A stretch of 64,000 nt of DNA from Bacteroidales bacterium (lineage in GTDB: Bacteria; Bacteroidota; Bacteroidia; Bacteroidales; F082), in the NCBI GenBank assembly GCA_029983675.1, contig JASBYY010000005.1, positions 1 through 64,000 of the forward strand. The letters are read 5' to 3'. Positions 1 to 9,928 of the stretch are shown piece after piece. The notes beneath the pieces were generated by a model. The model saw nothing but the letters and a program-made list of their open reading frames with translations. It was not told where the DNA came from and searched no databases. Numbering within the stretch: the first letter of the stretch is position 1; each line of letters starts with the position of its first letter. The translations under genes were made by a program, and so were the position numbers.

Positions 1-908
1 CTGCGCTGCGAACGAGGAAACGGGCGGCTTCGACTTTCGTCTTGAGGTCTGCCAATTGGAACTGTGTGTTTTGGAATGCCGAAATCGACTTTCCAAACTG
101 TTTGCGTTCCTTGGTGTACTTCACGGTTTCATCCATAGCACCTTGTGCGATACCGAGAGCTTGCGAGGCGATGCCGATACGGCCGCCGTCCAAGGTCTTC
201 ATCGCAATGACAAAGCCTTTGCCTTCGGCACCGAGAAGGTTCTCCTTCGGGACTTCACAATTTTCGAAAATCAATTCACAAGTGGCGGAACCACGGATAC
301 CCATCTTCAACTCCATCTTTCCAATGCTGAAACCTGGCATGCCTTTTTCGACGATGAATGCTGAAATGCCTTTGGTGCCTTTCGACTTGTCAGTCATAGC
401 CATGACGATGAATACGTCAGCGTAGGCTGCATTGGTGATGAAAATCTTACTTCCATTCAGAATCCATTTGTCGCCGGCATCCACGGCTGTGGTCTGCTGC
501 ATGGCGGCATCGGTACCTGCATTAGGTTCTGTCAGGCCGAAAGCGCCGATCCACTCGCCGCTGGCCAATTTAGGAAGATACTTCTGTTTTTGTTCTTCCG
601 TGCCATTTTCCATGATCGGTGCCATGCACAACGAGGTGTGTGCCGATAAGATAACACCTGTGGTAGCACAAACGCGTGACAGTTCTTCCACTGCCATGAT
701 GTACATTTGTACTGTGCCTCCTGCACCGCCATATTCCTTCGGAACCGGAATGCCCATCATACCGAGCTTGGCCATTTTCTTGACCGTCTCGATAGGATAG
801 CGTTCCTGTTCGTCAACTTCGGCTGCCAAAGGCTTGACTTCATTCTCTGCAAACGATCTCACCATTTGCAGGAAAAGTTGTTCTGTCTTTGAATAACTGA
901 AATCCATT
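1..908 (-). CDS. bcd: Butyryl-CoA (short-chain acyl-CoA) dehydrogenase, 3' end cut off by window
   Basis: FAD-dependent acyl-CoA dehydrogenase that would reduce crotonyl-CoA to butyryl-CoA, the electron-accepting step of lysine and butyrate fermentation. About 302 residues are visible from an ATG at 908, starting MDFSYSKTEQ; the C-terminus lies beyond base 1. The FAD/substrate motif GLTEPNAGTD is at residues 124-133 and the later family block GGRIGIASQALGIAQGA at 241-257. The expected catalytic Glu of this family falls in the missing part. It is the last visible gene of the atoA-crt-hbd-bcd unit, 146 nt after hbd, a wider gap than elsewhere in the unit, so a secondary promoter is possible. 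EtfA/EtfB partners are not in the window. The family call is secure; the C4 specificity is inferred from context. Confidence 0.93.
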
Positions 909-1054
909 ATTGATAAATTAATAAAGTGTTTGGAGGAGATTTCAAAAAAATGAATGAAAGGAAACAGCCGATGGGCGGTGCCGTAAGATAAACTCAACAG
1001 ACCGCCAATCTTCTTTACTCTTCACATTCGCTCCTCATTGTTTATAGTTAATTA

Positions 1055-1891
1055 TTAATACTTGTAAAATCCTTCACCAGTTTTACGTCCCAGCAGACCG
1101 GCACGCACCATCTTTCTCAGCAAGGGATGAGGACGGTATTTCGGGTCGCCGAATTCGTTGTAAAGCACTTCCATAATGGCAAGGTTCACGTCGTTGCCAA
1201 TCAAGTCGGCCAACGCGAGTGGTCCCATCGGATGGTTGGCGCCCAGCATCATGCACTTGTCGATATCTTCGGCACTGGCAATGCCATCAGCCAAAATGCC
1301 AACAGCCTCGTTGATCATCGGGATGAGAATGCGGTTGACGACAAAGCCGGGGGCTTCATTCACCAACACGGGGGTCTTCCCTATTTCTGTCGTCAAATCC
1401 ACGATGGTCTTGCACACGTCATCGGCAGTAAGTTGTCCCTTAATGACTTCAACCAGCGCCATTCTGTCGGCAGGATTGAAGAAGTGGCAACCGATGAAGC
1501 GGCTCGGACGGCTTGTGCAGGCTGCGATCTCAGTGATTGACAGTGATGACGAGTTGGTGGCGAAAATGGTTTCGGGCTTGCAAATCTTGTCGAGTTCGGC
1601 AAAGACGTCCTTTTTCAACTGCATCTCTTCTACGGCAGCTTCGATGACCAAGTCGGCATCGGCAAAAGTGGCGTAGTCCGTTGTTGTGGAAATGTTATTC
1701 ATTATAGCGTCCATGGTGTCTTGGGCGATCTTTCCCTTTTCAACCAGTTTCGCATACGACTTCGAGATGGAAGTCATGGCCTTGTCAAGGCTAGCTTGTG
1801 TACGGCTCTTCATGACGACGGGCATCTTGGCGGCAAATGCCTTCACGATTCCCTTTGCCATGGTTCCAGTACCAATAACGCATATTTTCAT
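1055..1891 (-). CDS. hbd: 3-hydroxybutyryl-CoA dehydrogenase
   Basis: NAD(P)-dependent L-3-hydroxyacyl-CoA dehydrogenase, 278 aa, the usual length of single-domain Hbd. A Rossmann motif GTGTMAKG starts at residue 7. The catalytic region GCHFFNPA contains His136, and Glu148 follows in VEVIKG, matching the His-Glu dyad of the family. The C-terminal dimerisation domain ends in [14 protein letters not shown], typical of Hbd. It would interconvert acetoacetyl-CoA and 3-hydroxybutyryl-CoA. In this locus it can recycle the acetoacetyl-CoA made by the CoA-transferase back towards crotonyl-CoA, consuming NADH. It lies 42 nt downstream of crt in the same unit. Confidence 0.95.
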   Translation of the reverse strand: MKICVIGTGTMAKGIVKAFAAKMPVVMKSRTQASLDKAMTSISKSYAKLVEKGKIAQDTMDAIMNNISTTTDYATFADADLVIEAAVEEMQLKKDVFAELDKICKPETIFATNSSSLSITEIAACTSRPSRFIGCHFFNPADRMALVEVIKGQLTADDVCKTIVDLTTEIGKTPVLVNEAPGFVVNRILIPMINEAVGILADGIASAEDIDKCMMLGANHPMGPLALADLIGNDVNLAIMEVLYNEFGDPKYRPHPLLRKMVRAGLLGRKTGEGFYKY

Positions 1892-1933
1892 AGTGTTACT
1901 TTTTAATTATTGATTGTATTTGTTTAGACTATT

Positions 1934-2710
1934 TTATCGTGCATTGAAAATCGGCTTTCTCTTTTCCAAGAACGCCGTCATTCCTTCTTTTTGATCTTGT
2001 GTGGCGAAACAGTGTCCGAAATTCTTGCTTTCCAATTCAATGGCATCATCGGCATACATGTCATAGCTTTCGTTGATGCATTCTTTGGCGTATTTCAGTG
2101 CTAATGGAGCGTTGGCAACCATCTTTTGCGCCATTACCAATGCCTGTGTCATCAAGCCTTCCGGCTCGTAAACGGCATTTACCAATCCGATGCGCAATGC
2201 TTCCTCGGCATTAATGGTCTTGCAGGTGAAGATCATCTCTTTGGCATAGCCTTGTCCGACGAGTTTGGCCAAACGATAGGTACCTGAAAATCCGGGAGTG
2301 ATGCCTAGCCCCACTTCGGGCTGACCGAATTTGGCTTTGGATGAAGCCAGCCTGATATCGCAAGCCATTGCCAGCTCAAGGCCGCCACCCAAGGCATAGC
2401 CATTGATAGCTGCTATGACCGGAATGTCTAAGGTCTCAAGATGACGGAAGGCCCTGGCACCCAATTGGCTGAACTCAAAGCCTTGTTCTTCGTTCAGGTT
2501 TTGCATTTCCACGATGTCAGCACCGGCGACAAAGGCCTTTTCGCCATCGCCCGTTACTATCAGCACGCGTGTTGTTTCGTCTATATTATCGACAAAATCG
2601 CCGATCTCCCTTAATATGGTGGAATTCAGCGCATTCAAAGATTTTGGAGCAGACACCTTCATAATGGTGATGCCGTCCATCTTTTCAATCTTCAAAAAAT
2701 CGTATTCCAT
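1934..2710 (-). CDS. crt: Enoyl-CoA hydratase / crotonase
   Basis: Crotonase-family hydratase of 258 aa, the normal size. The oxyanion-hole block AFVAGADI is at residues 59-66. The two catalytic glutamates are present: Glu112 in GGGLELAMACDIR and Glu132 in GQPEVGLGITPG. It would hydrate crotonyl-CoA to 3-hydroxybutyryl-CoA, or run in reverse towards butyrate. It sits 11 nt after atoA and 42 nt before hbd, so atoA, crt, hbd and bcd form a compact butyrate module. The C4 specificity is inferred from these neighbours. Confidence 0.95.
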   Translation of the reverse strand: MEYDFLKIEKMDGITIMKVSAPKSLNALNSTILREIGDFVDNIDETTRVLIVTGDGEKAFVAGADIVEMQNLNEEQGFEFSQLGARAFRHLETLDIPVIAAINGYALGGGLELAMACDIRLASSKAKFGQPEVGLGITPGFSGTYRLAKLVGQGYAKEMIFTCKTINAEEALRIGLVNAVYEPEGLMTQALVMAQKMVANAPLALKYAKECINESYDMYADDAIELESKNFGHCFATQDQKEGMTAFLEKRKPIFNAR

Positions 2711-2721
2711 GGCACAGGGAT

Positions 2722-3381
2722 TTAGATATTCATGGGTTTCAGGTCGGGCGCAACGATCAGCTTGGCTTCGGTAGCGGCCTGAACCTGTTCCACAGTAAAT
2801 TCAGGATGGATTTCCTTCAAAACGATGCCTTCAGGGGTAATGTCCATGACTCCCATTTCGGTGATGATCATGTTGACCTGTCCGGCAGCCGTCAAGGGCA
2901 GTGTGCATTCTTTCAAAATCTTTGGAGTACCCTTTTGGGTGTGTTCCATAGTAAGGATAACGCGTTTGGCACCCACAACGAGGTCCATGGCGCCGCCCAT
3001 GCCGGGAGCCATTTTTCCGGGTATGATCCAGTTGGCCAGGTTGCCCTTTTCGTCAACTTGCAAAGCTCCAAGGAACGACACATTGACGTGACCGCCGCGG
3101 ATGATGGCAAAAGATGTGGCAGAGTCGAACGTGCAAGCACCGGGATTCAACGTAATGTAACCGCCTCCGGCGTTGATCATGTTCTTGTCCTCTTTTCCTT
3201 CAGCGGGAGTAGGTCCCATGCCCATAGCGCCGTTTTCAGTTTGCAATGTCACGGTAACACCTTGGGGAAGGTAGTTGGGGATCATTGTCGGAATGCCAAT
3301 GCCAAGATTGACAACATCACCGTCGTGCAATTCCTTTGCAGCTCTTTTGGCGATGACTTCTCTCATTTCATTTTTATCCAT
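2722..3381 (-). CDS. atoA: Butyrate-acetoacetate CoA-transferase, beta subunit
   Basis: Subunit B of a family I CoA-transferase, 219 aa. The GIGIP loop is at residues 27-31 and the catalytic Glu49 lies in TENGAMGMG, the ENG motif that forms the glutamyl-CoA intermediate in this family. With AtoD it would transfer CoA from butyryl-CoA to acetoacetate, giving butyrate and acetoacetyl-CoA. The partner subunit gene atoD is not adjacent: it heads the lysine unit at 12397-13047, about 9 kb upstream. Here atoA is the first gene of a second unit with its own consensus promoter at 3505-3535. Confidence 0.95.
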   Translation of the reverse strand: MDKNEMREVIAKRAAKELHDGDVVNLGIGIPTMIPNYLPQGVTVTLQTENGAMGMGPTPAEGKEDKNMINAGGGYITLNPGACTFDSATSFAIIRGGHVNVSFLGALQVDEKGNLANWIIPGKMAPGMGGAMDLVVGAKRVILTMEHTQKGTPKILKECTLPLTAAGQVNMIITEMGVMDITPEGIVLKEIHPEFTVEQVQAATEAKLIVAPDLKPMNI

Positions 3382-3504
3382 AACTTATGAAATTAAATAT
3401 TTATAATACACTTATCTATAATTAGTTACAAAAATATCGATTGCCGTTATCACCATGATTGCAAGTCCAAAAAATCATGACTTTTACGGTTTTAACAGCG
3501 TATG

Positions 3505-3535
3505 CAAAAATAGTGTTTTTCTTTGAATTGGCAAA
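3505..3535 (-). promoter_or_regulatory. Bacteroidota-type promoter for atoA-crt-hbd-bcd
   Basis: Reading the minus strand, a TTTG box (3535-3532) is followed after 19 nt by TATTTTTG (3512-3505), an exact match to the Bacteroidota -33/-7 consensus. Transcription would start near 3498 and leave a leader of about 115 nt before atoA. A second -7-like TATTTTTG at 3436-3429 lacks a -33 box. The 3382-3798 interval otherwise holds only this promoter and the kamE terminator. Confidence 0.7.
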
Positions 3536-3731
3536 GAGAAAAAACGTCTAAAAAATGGTCTTTGTTTTTTTATGGCATGATATTCATTTCAATTAATGGC
3601 TACATGTGGTCTGTGCAATGGTTGCGTTAGTCTAAAAGTGTCCGTTTCAGTCGCAGCTCCGACAGAAAGTTAAAAGACTTTGCATTCACTCATTTACCGA
3701 ATCCCCTGCCATTCCTTCTTTCCTCACTTAC

Positions 3732-3772
3732 AAAAAAAAATCAAGCGGCAGAACGAAACGCCTACCGCTTGG
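3732..3772 (-). terminator. Rho-independent terminator after kamE
   Basis: On the minus strand CAAGCGG (3771-3765) pairs with CCGCTTG (3748-3742) and a run of nine T follows (3740-3732). It begins 27 nt after the kamE stop and ends the lysine unit before the atoA promoter. Confidence 0.8.
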
Positions 3773-3798
3773 ATTCATTGTTTACAAAGCATTGGTTG

Positions 3799-4587
3799 TC
3801 ACTTCATTCCACGCATTACCATTTCCTCGACGATAAATGAAGCCACATCGTCAGCATAAGTGTTCATTCCGAATCCGGCATCATAGCCTAACTCTTTGGC
3901 GAGTTCATGGGTGATACGTGCGCCTCCGCAGCACAAAATCATCTTGTCGCGCAGGCCTTCAGCTTCCATCAGTTCAACGAGGTTGGTCAGGTTCTTGATA
4001 TGAACATCTTTTTGTGTCACGGTTTGCGAAACCAGCAGCGCATCGGCATGAAGCTCAATGCCCTTTGCGATGAACTCTTCGTTAGGAACTTGGCTGCCAA
4101 GGTTGTAGGCATCGATCATCTCATAACGTTCGAGACCGTAATGACCGGCATAGCCTTTCATGTTCATGATGGCATCGATACCCACGGTGTGTGCGTCGGT
4201 ACCAGTTGAGGCGCCCACAATGACAATTTTGCGGCCGATATTCTCTTTGATATATTCGTCCGTCTCGTACATGTCCATTGTATTCGATTCGACCTTAGGA
4301 ACATAAATAGTACTGTAATCTACTGTATGAGAACAACTTCCGTAACAATTAAAAAAGGTGAATCCTGGGGTGAGTTCTTGATAGAACACCACGCTTGGGT
4401 TTTCCAGTCCCATTTTTTTCATCATCAATTTTGCCGCTTCTACTGCTTCTGCTCCACACGGCACAGGCAACGTGAAACTCATCTGCACCTTGCCGTCGTT
4501 CATGGTGTCGCCGTATGGCTTTATCTTAGTGAGGTCCAAGGTCTTGTCGAAATCCTTGGCTTCCATTGAATATAATCCTTCGCTCAT
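3799..4587 (-). CDS. kamE: Lysine 5,6-aminomutase (beta-lysine mutase) beta subunit
   Basis: Adenosylcobalamin- and PLP-binding subunit, 262 aa. The base-off B12 motif DxHxxG is seen as D131-A-H133-T-V-G136, and K144 follows in MNMKGYAGHY. These match His133 (cobalt ligand) and Lys144 (PLP aldimine) of the characterised clostridial enzyme. With KamD it moves the terminal amino group of beta-lysine to give 3,5-diaminohexanoate. It is the last gene of the lysine unit, 59 nt after kamD and directly before a terminator. A second in-frame Met at residue 8 is an alternative start. Confidence 0.96.
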   Translation of the reverse strand: MSEGLYSMEAKDFDKTLDLTKIKPYGDTMNDGKVQMSFTLPVPCGAEAVEAAKLMMKKMGLENPSVVFYQELTPGFTFFNCYGSCSHTVDYSTIYVPKVESNTMDMYETDEYIKENIGRKIVIVGASTGTDAHTVGIDAIMNMKGYAGHYGLERYEMIDAYNLGSQVPNEEFIAKGIELHADALLVSQTVTQKDVHIKNLTNLVELMEAEGLRDKMILCCGGARITHELAKELGYDAGFGMNTYADDVASFIVEEMVMRGMK

Positions 4588-4646
4588 CTCTATAAATTCT
4601 ATTGATTAACTTACCTAAACATTAATGATCCTTCCTCTAAAGTTGT

Positions 4647-6200
4647 TCATCTTTTTCCTTTCATAATCTCGATAAACGGATTCAAGTAGTTGTTGCCTTT
4701 GGCAGTCACTCCCGCCAATCCCTTGCCGCCGTTTTTCGGACGTTTGACATCGCCAAAGATACCTTTTTCCAAGGCGGAGAACAATCCTTCGTTAACAATT
4801 TCTTCGAGCAAAAGAATGGTGTTGTCTAAAACTAATTTCGCGCGTTTACGGCAGATGCCGTCTTTTTTGAATTCCATTTCGTCACCGATGCTGCGCATAT
4901 TGTTGAAAATGTATTTCGCATTTTCAATGGAGAGGTAGCGGTCGCTCATGAAAGGCGTATGGATGGCTTCGGTGGGCATACCAAGCAACTGAAGGCCTTG
5001 GTGGGTCCAGATGCCGATAATGTTGAACAGCGCATCCTGCAAATGTCCACGGAAAATGTTTCCGGTCATAAATTTGGTAGGCGGCATATATTTCAATGTA
5101 GCCTTGGGGAAAATCTCGCGGGTCATCTGTGCCTGCGCCAACTCGTACAGGAAGCCGTTTTCGAGCATGGGATCCATTTCAAAGGCATGTCCGAGTCCCA
5201 TCTGTTCTTCGCGCAGTCCGGCCGAAAAGGCAAGCTGCTCATTGATAAGGTCAGAGGCCAGCACGGTATGGGCGGCTTCAACGGCATCGGCTGTAGTCAA
5301 GTAATTGTCTTCACCGGTATTGATGATAACGCCGGCAAAACCATTGATGATACGGCTCATGTATTGGTCAACCAAGGTGCGCTGCATGTTGATGTCGCGG
5401 AACAAAATGCCGTACAAGGCATCGTTCAGCATCACGTCGAGACCCTCGAAAGCACCCATAATGGCGATTTCGGGCATGCAAAGACCTGAACAATAGTTAC
5501 ACAGACGGATATAACGTCCCAGTTCCTCTCCCACCTCATCAAGTGCCTTGCGCATGATGCGGAAGTTCTCTTGGGTGGCAAAAGTACCGCCGAATCCTTC
5601 GGTAGTGGCACCGTAAGGCACATAGTCGAGCAAACTTTGGCCCGTGGTACGAATCACAGCGATAATGTCAGCTCCCTGACGGGCACCGGCTTGCGCTTGA
5701 ACAACGTCTTCGTAGATGTTTCCAGTTGCCACGATGATATACAGGTAGGGCTTCGGTCCCTCTCCAATGGTCTCCAAATAATGTTCGCGGCGACTGCGAC
5801 GGGCGCGAATGCGGTTGACGTTGGCATCAACAACAGGTTGCAATGTGTCAGCAATGACCTTGGGATCGGTGGTGACTACCTGAGTGATGTCAAGCGAGCC
5901 TTTAGCAACCGCCTCGGCAATCTGTTGCGGTTGCATCTTGGTTTGAATCATGGCATTGGCAATGAAGAACAAGACACCTTCATTCAGCACGCCTTTGTCT
6001 TTGATAAAATCCACAACCACGTTGGGCAGCGGCACCTGATTTTCGTCCACTCCGTCGATTCCCATTAAGCGGCACAAAGTACGCTCCACGGCGACTGTGG
6101 TGTATTGATCCACAAATTCCTGAACGCCATCGGCGATATTTTTCGCCAATTTACGTGCGTGCGCTACTTTTTCAAAATCTAAACCTAATTTACTTTCCAT
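4647..6200 (-). CDS. kamD: Lysine 5,6-aminomutase (beta-lysine mutase) alpha subunit
   Basis: Catalytic TIM-barrel subunit, 517 aa, the usual KamD length. The protein starts MESKLGLDFEKVAHARKLAK and carries conserved KamD blocks such as RIRARRSRREHYLETIGEGP (about 133-152) and PPTKFMTGNIFRGH (about 370-383). It forms a complex with KamE, which brings B12 and PLP to the substrate-binding barrel. It lies 26 nt downstream of kamC and 59 nt upstream of kamE, matching the known association of the aminomutase with accessory kam genes in lysine-fermenting anaerobes. Confidence 0.96.
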   Translation of the reverse strand: MESKLGLDFEKVAHARKLAKNIADGVQEFVDQYTTVAVERTLCRLMGIDGVDENQVPLPNVVVDFIKDKGVLNEGVLFFIANAMIQTKMQPQQIAEAVAKGSLDITQVVTTDPKVIADTLQPVVDANVNRIRARRSRREHYLETIGEGPKPYLYIIVATGNIYEDVVQAQAGARQGADIIAVIRTTGQSLLDYVPYGATTEGFGGTFATQENFRIMRKALDEVGEELGRYIRLCNYCSGLCMPEIAIMGAFEGLDVMLNDALYGILFRDINMQRTLVDQYMSRIINGFAGVIINTGEDNYLTTADAVEAAHTVLASDLINEQLAFSAGLREEQMGLGHAFEMDPMLENGFLYELAQAQMTREIFPKATLKYMPPTKFMTGNIFRGHLQDALFNIIGIWTHQGLQLLGMPTEAIHTPFMSDRYLSIENAKYIFNNMRSIGDEMEFKKDGICRKRAKLVLDNTILLLEEIVNEGLFSALEKGIFGDVKRPKNGGKGLAGVTAKGNNYLNPFIEIMKGKR

Positions 6201-6226
6201 TCCTTTATTAGCTATGATATTGTGTT

Positions 6227-7567
6227 TTAATTATTTAAAATCTCTTTGGCATTGGATATCCATTCCGAATCTATCCCGATGCTTTCGGCAATATTCAGGG
6301 CTTCATGTGGCACTTCGCCTTCGTGGGCTTCCACCAAAGCATAGTTCATCTTTCCATTTACCAATCCCTTGACACGCAGACAACGGTTGTGGTAGCCATT
6401 GATATTGTAGTGGGTCACCAAAACCAAGCTGATATCTTTATCCTGCAAAATCTTAACGAGTGCAGAGACCAAGGCGGTACCTTCCACCGGATTGGTCGTT
6501 TTTGCAGGTTCGTCAATCAACGCAAGAATACTGCTGCCTTCCCTCGCTTTCTTGATGATAGTATCTATATTTTTCATTTCCGCCGCAAAAGAAGACAAGC
6601 CTTTGTCGATGGACTGCTCGTCGGAAGTGGTGCAATACACATCACTCTGTATCATGATTTTTGCAGCATGTGCAGGAATACCAAAGCCAAACTGAAACAG
6701 ATATTGGCACAATGCCAAAGTTTTAATAACCACCGTTTTGCCGCCCATATTGGCTCCAATGATGATGGTAGGTTTCTGTTCAAACTGTATATCGACTGCT
6801 TGATAATCTTTGTTGTTTTGTTGCAGGATGGCCTTCACCTCCGGATGGAAAAGACCTTCGTAGGAGGTTTGTTTGTCAAATGAGATGCTCGGAAAGCAGA
6901 GATCCAAGGCCACCATTTGCTGTGCCTTCGCCAAATTAATATCAATATTGGCCATAGCCTGTTGTGCTTGGTCTATCTCGGTAGCGAAAGCACTGATTTT
7001 CAATGACAATTCCTCACGTATTTCGTCTTCAATAGCGGATGCCTTGATGAAAACGTCTTCTAAAAATACTTCGCTATTCTTCATATTGTCCCGCAGCTTC
7101 TTTAATTCGGACGAATAGCTGTCATATATTAGAAAGGTGGCAATACGCATTCCATCGGGATCGAGGATTCTCACCACCTCTTCCAAATCTGGAATGGACA
7201 CCACTGTTTCAAGTCCCAATGTCGCCATGCTCTGACAAATTTCCGAGGAGAGCAAAGCTAAATGCTTGATTTCAAAAAGTTCGATGTCATCCAAAATCTC
7301 TCTCCCTGCCAATCGGCCAATGGTGGACGGAATGCCTTTCAGACGGCAAAGTTTCGACTGTAAGGTTTGAATAGGGATTCGACTCTGTTTTTCGATGACA
7401 ACATTATGGAAAGCCTTGAGAATCCGATAGTTGTTCTCAATGATGATGGCTTCGGTCATCATTTCCGAATCGAGCAGAAGGCGACGTGAAAACCTCGAAT
7501 GCACATCGAGATTTTCTATCATGTAGCGAAGCCTGCAAGGCGAATCGAGTAGCTGTTTGAGTTGCAT
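6227..7567 (-). CDS. kamC: MutS-related ATPase KamC, proposed lysine 5,6-aminomutase reactivase
   Basis: 446-aa protein with the ATPase half of MutS: Walker A GANMGGKT at residues 271-278 and Walker B ILALIDEPAKTTNP from about 347. A long alpha-helical region precedes it. The MutS N-terminal mismatch-recognition domain is absent, so it is not a repair protein. Proteins of this type occur in lysine fermentation clusters under the name KamC and are proposed to reactivate the B12-dependent aminomutase. Its start overlaps the kamB stop as TGATG, implying translational coupling, and kamD follows after 26 nt. The reactivase role is from family knowledge plus context, not sequence alone. Confidence 0.85.
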   Translation of the reverse strand: MQLKQLLDSPCRLRYMIENLDVHSRFSRRLLLDSEMMTEAIIIENNYRILKAFHNVVIEKQSRIPIQTLQSKLCRLKGIPSTIGRLAGREILDDIELFEIKHLALLSSEICQSMATLGLETVVSIPDLEEVVRILDPDGMRIATFLIYDSYSSELKKLRDNMKNSEVFLEDVFIKASAIEDEIREELSLKISAFATEIDQAQQAMANIDINLAKAQQMVALDLCFPSISFDKQTSYEGLFHPEVKAILQQNNKDYQAVDIQFEQKPTIIIGANMGGKTVVIKTLALCQYLFQFGFGIPAHAAKIMIQSDVYCTTSDEQSIDKGLSSFAAEMKNIDTIIKKAREGSSILALIDEPAKTTNPVEGTALVSALVKILQDKDISLVLVTHYNINGYHNRCLRVKGLVNGKMNYALVEAHEGEVPHEALNIAESIGIDSEWISNAKEILNN

Positions 7568-8568
7568 CAGTTTTTCATGAGATCATATACCGGAAGTTGT
7601 ATGGCTTCCGAAAGGGTTTTACACAATTTATCCGAGTCGAGGACAATGCCGTTCGGTGAAGTCGGGTTTACCGTGACTGCAATGAGTTTGCTTTTCTGTG
7701 CCACGCGAATTGGGTGTCCAACGCTAACGAATGACTTGAGGACCAGTGGTGTAGCAAAAATCTTTGTAAAATCGCGCACCACTAGTTCCGCCTCTTTGAA
7801 AACACGGTTTTGCTTGATGTGTTTCAAAAAATTATCTGTCAGAGCACCATTTACAAATAATGTTCGACACGATTCAAAATCGATCTTCAGATCAGTCGAT
7901 AACGAAGACGACACTTTCAAATCATGCAAGAGTCCTTCTTGGTCGAGTGCCCAAACTCCATTATTGATTTGGTCCATTATCCGGCAATTGCTCTCCGAGG
8001 TCTTTTCAAGATTAATAAGTTCCACCACAAAAGCTGTTTTTTGCACCAATGTATTGATATTGGCCGAATATGCCGCTCCGGTGGATAATATCATCGACTC
8101 GCTTATCGCAGGTGAGGCAAGGCTCATGCGCGACAATGCCCCATCTACGATAATCAAGTCGATTCCGAAGTCTTTTATGCTGTCCATCCAGCGTTTTAAT
8201 CCTGTTCCCGAAGAAGGCCCGGACAACAGAATCTTGCCGGGTGTCAAGGCCTTTGCAGTGACCACATGTCCTAACGACGTGTTTTCGTCGCTCACATCGA
8301 CCAATTCCGACACGAGGCGACGCATCAGATAATGCTTTTCGCTGGTGGCAAAGAACATGCCTTTTCTCAAGACGATTTCCGGCTTTGAGGTAAGTGTTAC
8401 CTGGTCGGTGTTCTCGCCGTCAATGCCAATGGAACTCACGGCTATCGTCTTTTTGTCAAGAGGAAGCCGTCGCAACACGTAGTTCAAGCATACGGTTTTC
8501 CCCGTATTCTTCTCCAATCCGACGATGGAGCAACTGCTATGTTTGATGAGTTCATTGATAAAAGGCAT
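7567..8568 (-). CDS. kamB: KamB, P-loop partner of KamC
   Basis: 333-aa protein with an N-terminal P-loop GLEKNTGKT at residues 17-25 and a possible Walker B-like segment IDLIIVDGALSR in the middle. It resembles the KamB proteins that accompany kamC, kamD and kamE in lysine fermentation clusters; no enzyme activity can be assigned from the sequence. It overlaps kamC by one base and starts 11 nt after kamA. A joint role with KamC in maintaining or reactivating KamDE is the favoured inference. Confidence 0.8.
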   Translation of the reverse strand: MPFINELIKHSSCSIVGLEKNTGKTVCLNYVLRRLPLDKKTIAVSSIGIDGENTDQVTLTSKPEIVLRKGMFFATSEKHYLMRRLVSELVDVSDENTSLGHVVTAKALTPGKILLSGPSSGTGLKRWMDSIKDFGIDLIIVDGALSRMSLASPAISESMILSTGAAYSANINTLVQKTAFVVELINLEKTSESNCRIMDQINNGVWALDQEGLLHDLKVSSSLSTDLKIDFESCRTLFVNGALTDNFLKHIKQNRVFKEAELVVRDFTKIFATPLVLKSFVSVGHPIRVAQKSKLIAVTVNPTSPNGIVLDSDKLCKTLSEAIQLPVYDLMKN

Positions 8569-8579
8569 GATTCTCGATC

Positions 8580-9863
8580 TTATTTCTGGCGTTCGTGGCG
8601 GATCAAGTGGGCAGGTTCGATATTCATCTTTTCGCCTTCCAACAAGGAAATGACACCGTCAACGGGTTTGTTCCTGTCAATTTCCTCCACCCTCTTGCTT
8701 TCTTTGGCATGTGCGGCCTCGCATTCCGGGCAGTGGCAGTCGTTGTGATATTCGGCTGGCTCGGTGTAGGTGGTGATCACACCCTCGAAGTTACGCAACA
8801 CCACTCTGCCAGGTGACTGTGAAATGACATATTGCGGCATGACTGGCGTTTTGCCACCGCCGCCGGGTGCATCGACTACGAAAGTGGGAACGGCAAATCC
8901 TGATGTGTGACCGCGCAGGCCTTCGATGATTTCAATGCCTTTGGAGACAGGTGTGCGGAAATGCTCAAGACCCATCGACAAGTCACATTGATATATATAA
9001 TAAGGTCTGACACGCATTTTCACCAAAAGGTGCACCAAACGCTTCATCACATGCACGCAGTCGTTGACACCACGCAGCAGCACGCTTTGGTTGCCAAGCG
9101 GCACGCCTGCATTGGCAAGACGTTCGCAAGCGGCAATGGCTTCGGGAGTCACCTCATTGGGATGGTTGAAGTGGGTGTTCACCCAAACCGGATGGTACTT
9201 CTTCAACATGTCGCACAGTTTGGGAGTGATACGCTGCGGGCATACCACAGGGGTGCGCGTTCCAAGTCTCACGATTTCGACATGGGGAATGGCACGTAAA
9301 CGCTGGATGATGTATTCCAACTTTTTATCGCTCACCATCAAGGCATCGCCACCTGAAAGCAATACGTCGCGCACTTCCTCCGTCTTTTCAATATATCCGA
9401 GGGCTTTTTCTATTCTCTCGGAAGGAGATTCATCATCCTTTTGACCGGCAAAACGACGGCGCGTGCAGTGACGGCAGTACATGGAGCACATGTCGGTAAT
9501 AAGGAACAACACTCTGTCGGGATAACGGTGGGTCAATCCGGGTGTCGGAGAGTCTTCGTCCTCGTGCAGGGGATCTAGAAGATCCGCTGCGGTAATATGG
9601 GTTTCGGCGCCGGTGGGAATGCACTGACGGCGAACCGGATCGTTCGGGTCGTTGGGATCGATAAGGCTTAAGTAGTAAGGGGTAATGGCCATTCTCAATG
9701 TCGTCAAGGCATTGCGGACGCCTTCCTCTTCCTCAGCGGTGAGCTTGATGTATTTTTTCAGCTCATCCAATGTTTCGATTCGATTTCTGACTTGCCATTT
9801 CCAGTCGTTCCATTGTTCGTCGGGAACATCGGGAAACAGCTGTTTTCTTCTTGATTCTGCCAT
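8580..9863 (-). CDS. kamA: Lysine 2,3-aminomutase (radical SAM)
   Basis: 427-aa radical SAM enzyme converting L-lysine to L-beta-lysine, the first step of the pathway. The [4Fe-4S] motif CxxxCxxC is C126, C130 and C133. Lys338 in [13 protein letters not shown] matches the PLP-binding lysine of the clostridial enzyme (K337 there). The length fits full-size KamA rather than the shorter EpmB-type homologues. It is 65 nt downstream of kdd, separated by a strong hairpin, and 11 nt upstream of kamB. Confidence 0.96.
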   Translation of the reverse strand: MAESRRKQLFPDVPDEQWNDWKWQVRNRIETLDELKKYIKLTAEEEEGVRNALTTLRMAITPYYLSLIDPNDPNDPVRRQCIPTGAETHITAADLLDPLHEDEDSPTPGLTHRYPDRVLFLITDMCSMYCRHCTRRRFAGQKDDESPSERIEKALGYIEKTEEVRDVLLSGGDALMVSDKKLEYIIQRLRAIPHVEIVRLGTRTPVVCPQRITPKLCDMLKKYHPVWVNTHFNHPNEVTPEAIAACERLANAGVPLGNQSVLLRGVNDCVHVMKRLVHLLVKMRVRPYYIYQCDLSMGLEHFRTPVSKGIEIIEGLRGHTSGFAVPTFVVDAPGGGGKTPVMPQYVISQSPGRVVLRNFEGVITTYTEPAEYHNDCHCPECEAAHAKESKRVEEIDRNKPVDGVISLLEGEKMNIEPAHLIRHERQK

Positions 9864-9886
9864 TTGTTAGTATTTAAAATTAATGA

Positions 9887-9916
9887 CGTAGAGATGCGAT
9901 TCGTCGCATCTCTACG
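9887..9916. repeat. Perfect 13-bp palindromic hairpin between kdd and kamA
   Basis: CGTAGAGATGCGA (9887-9899), a TTCG tetraloop (9900-9903) and the exact reverse complement TCGCATCTCTACG (9904-9916). On the transcribed minus strand the loop reads CGAA and no clear U-run follows, so full termination is unlikely. A related palindrome with the same GATGCGA core lies at 13203-13227. It may be a dispersed palindromic repeat or an intercistronic stabiliser or processing site. Confidence 0.85.
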
Positions 9917-9928
9917 GATTTTTAATGA

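Noticed and set aside
6227-7567. DNA mismatch repair MutS
   Set aside because: Only the MutS ATPase half is present, mismatch-recognition domains are missing and the gene is embedded in the kam operon.
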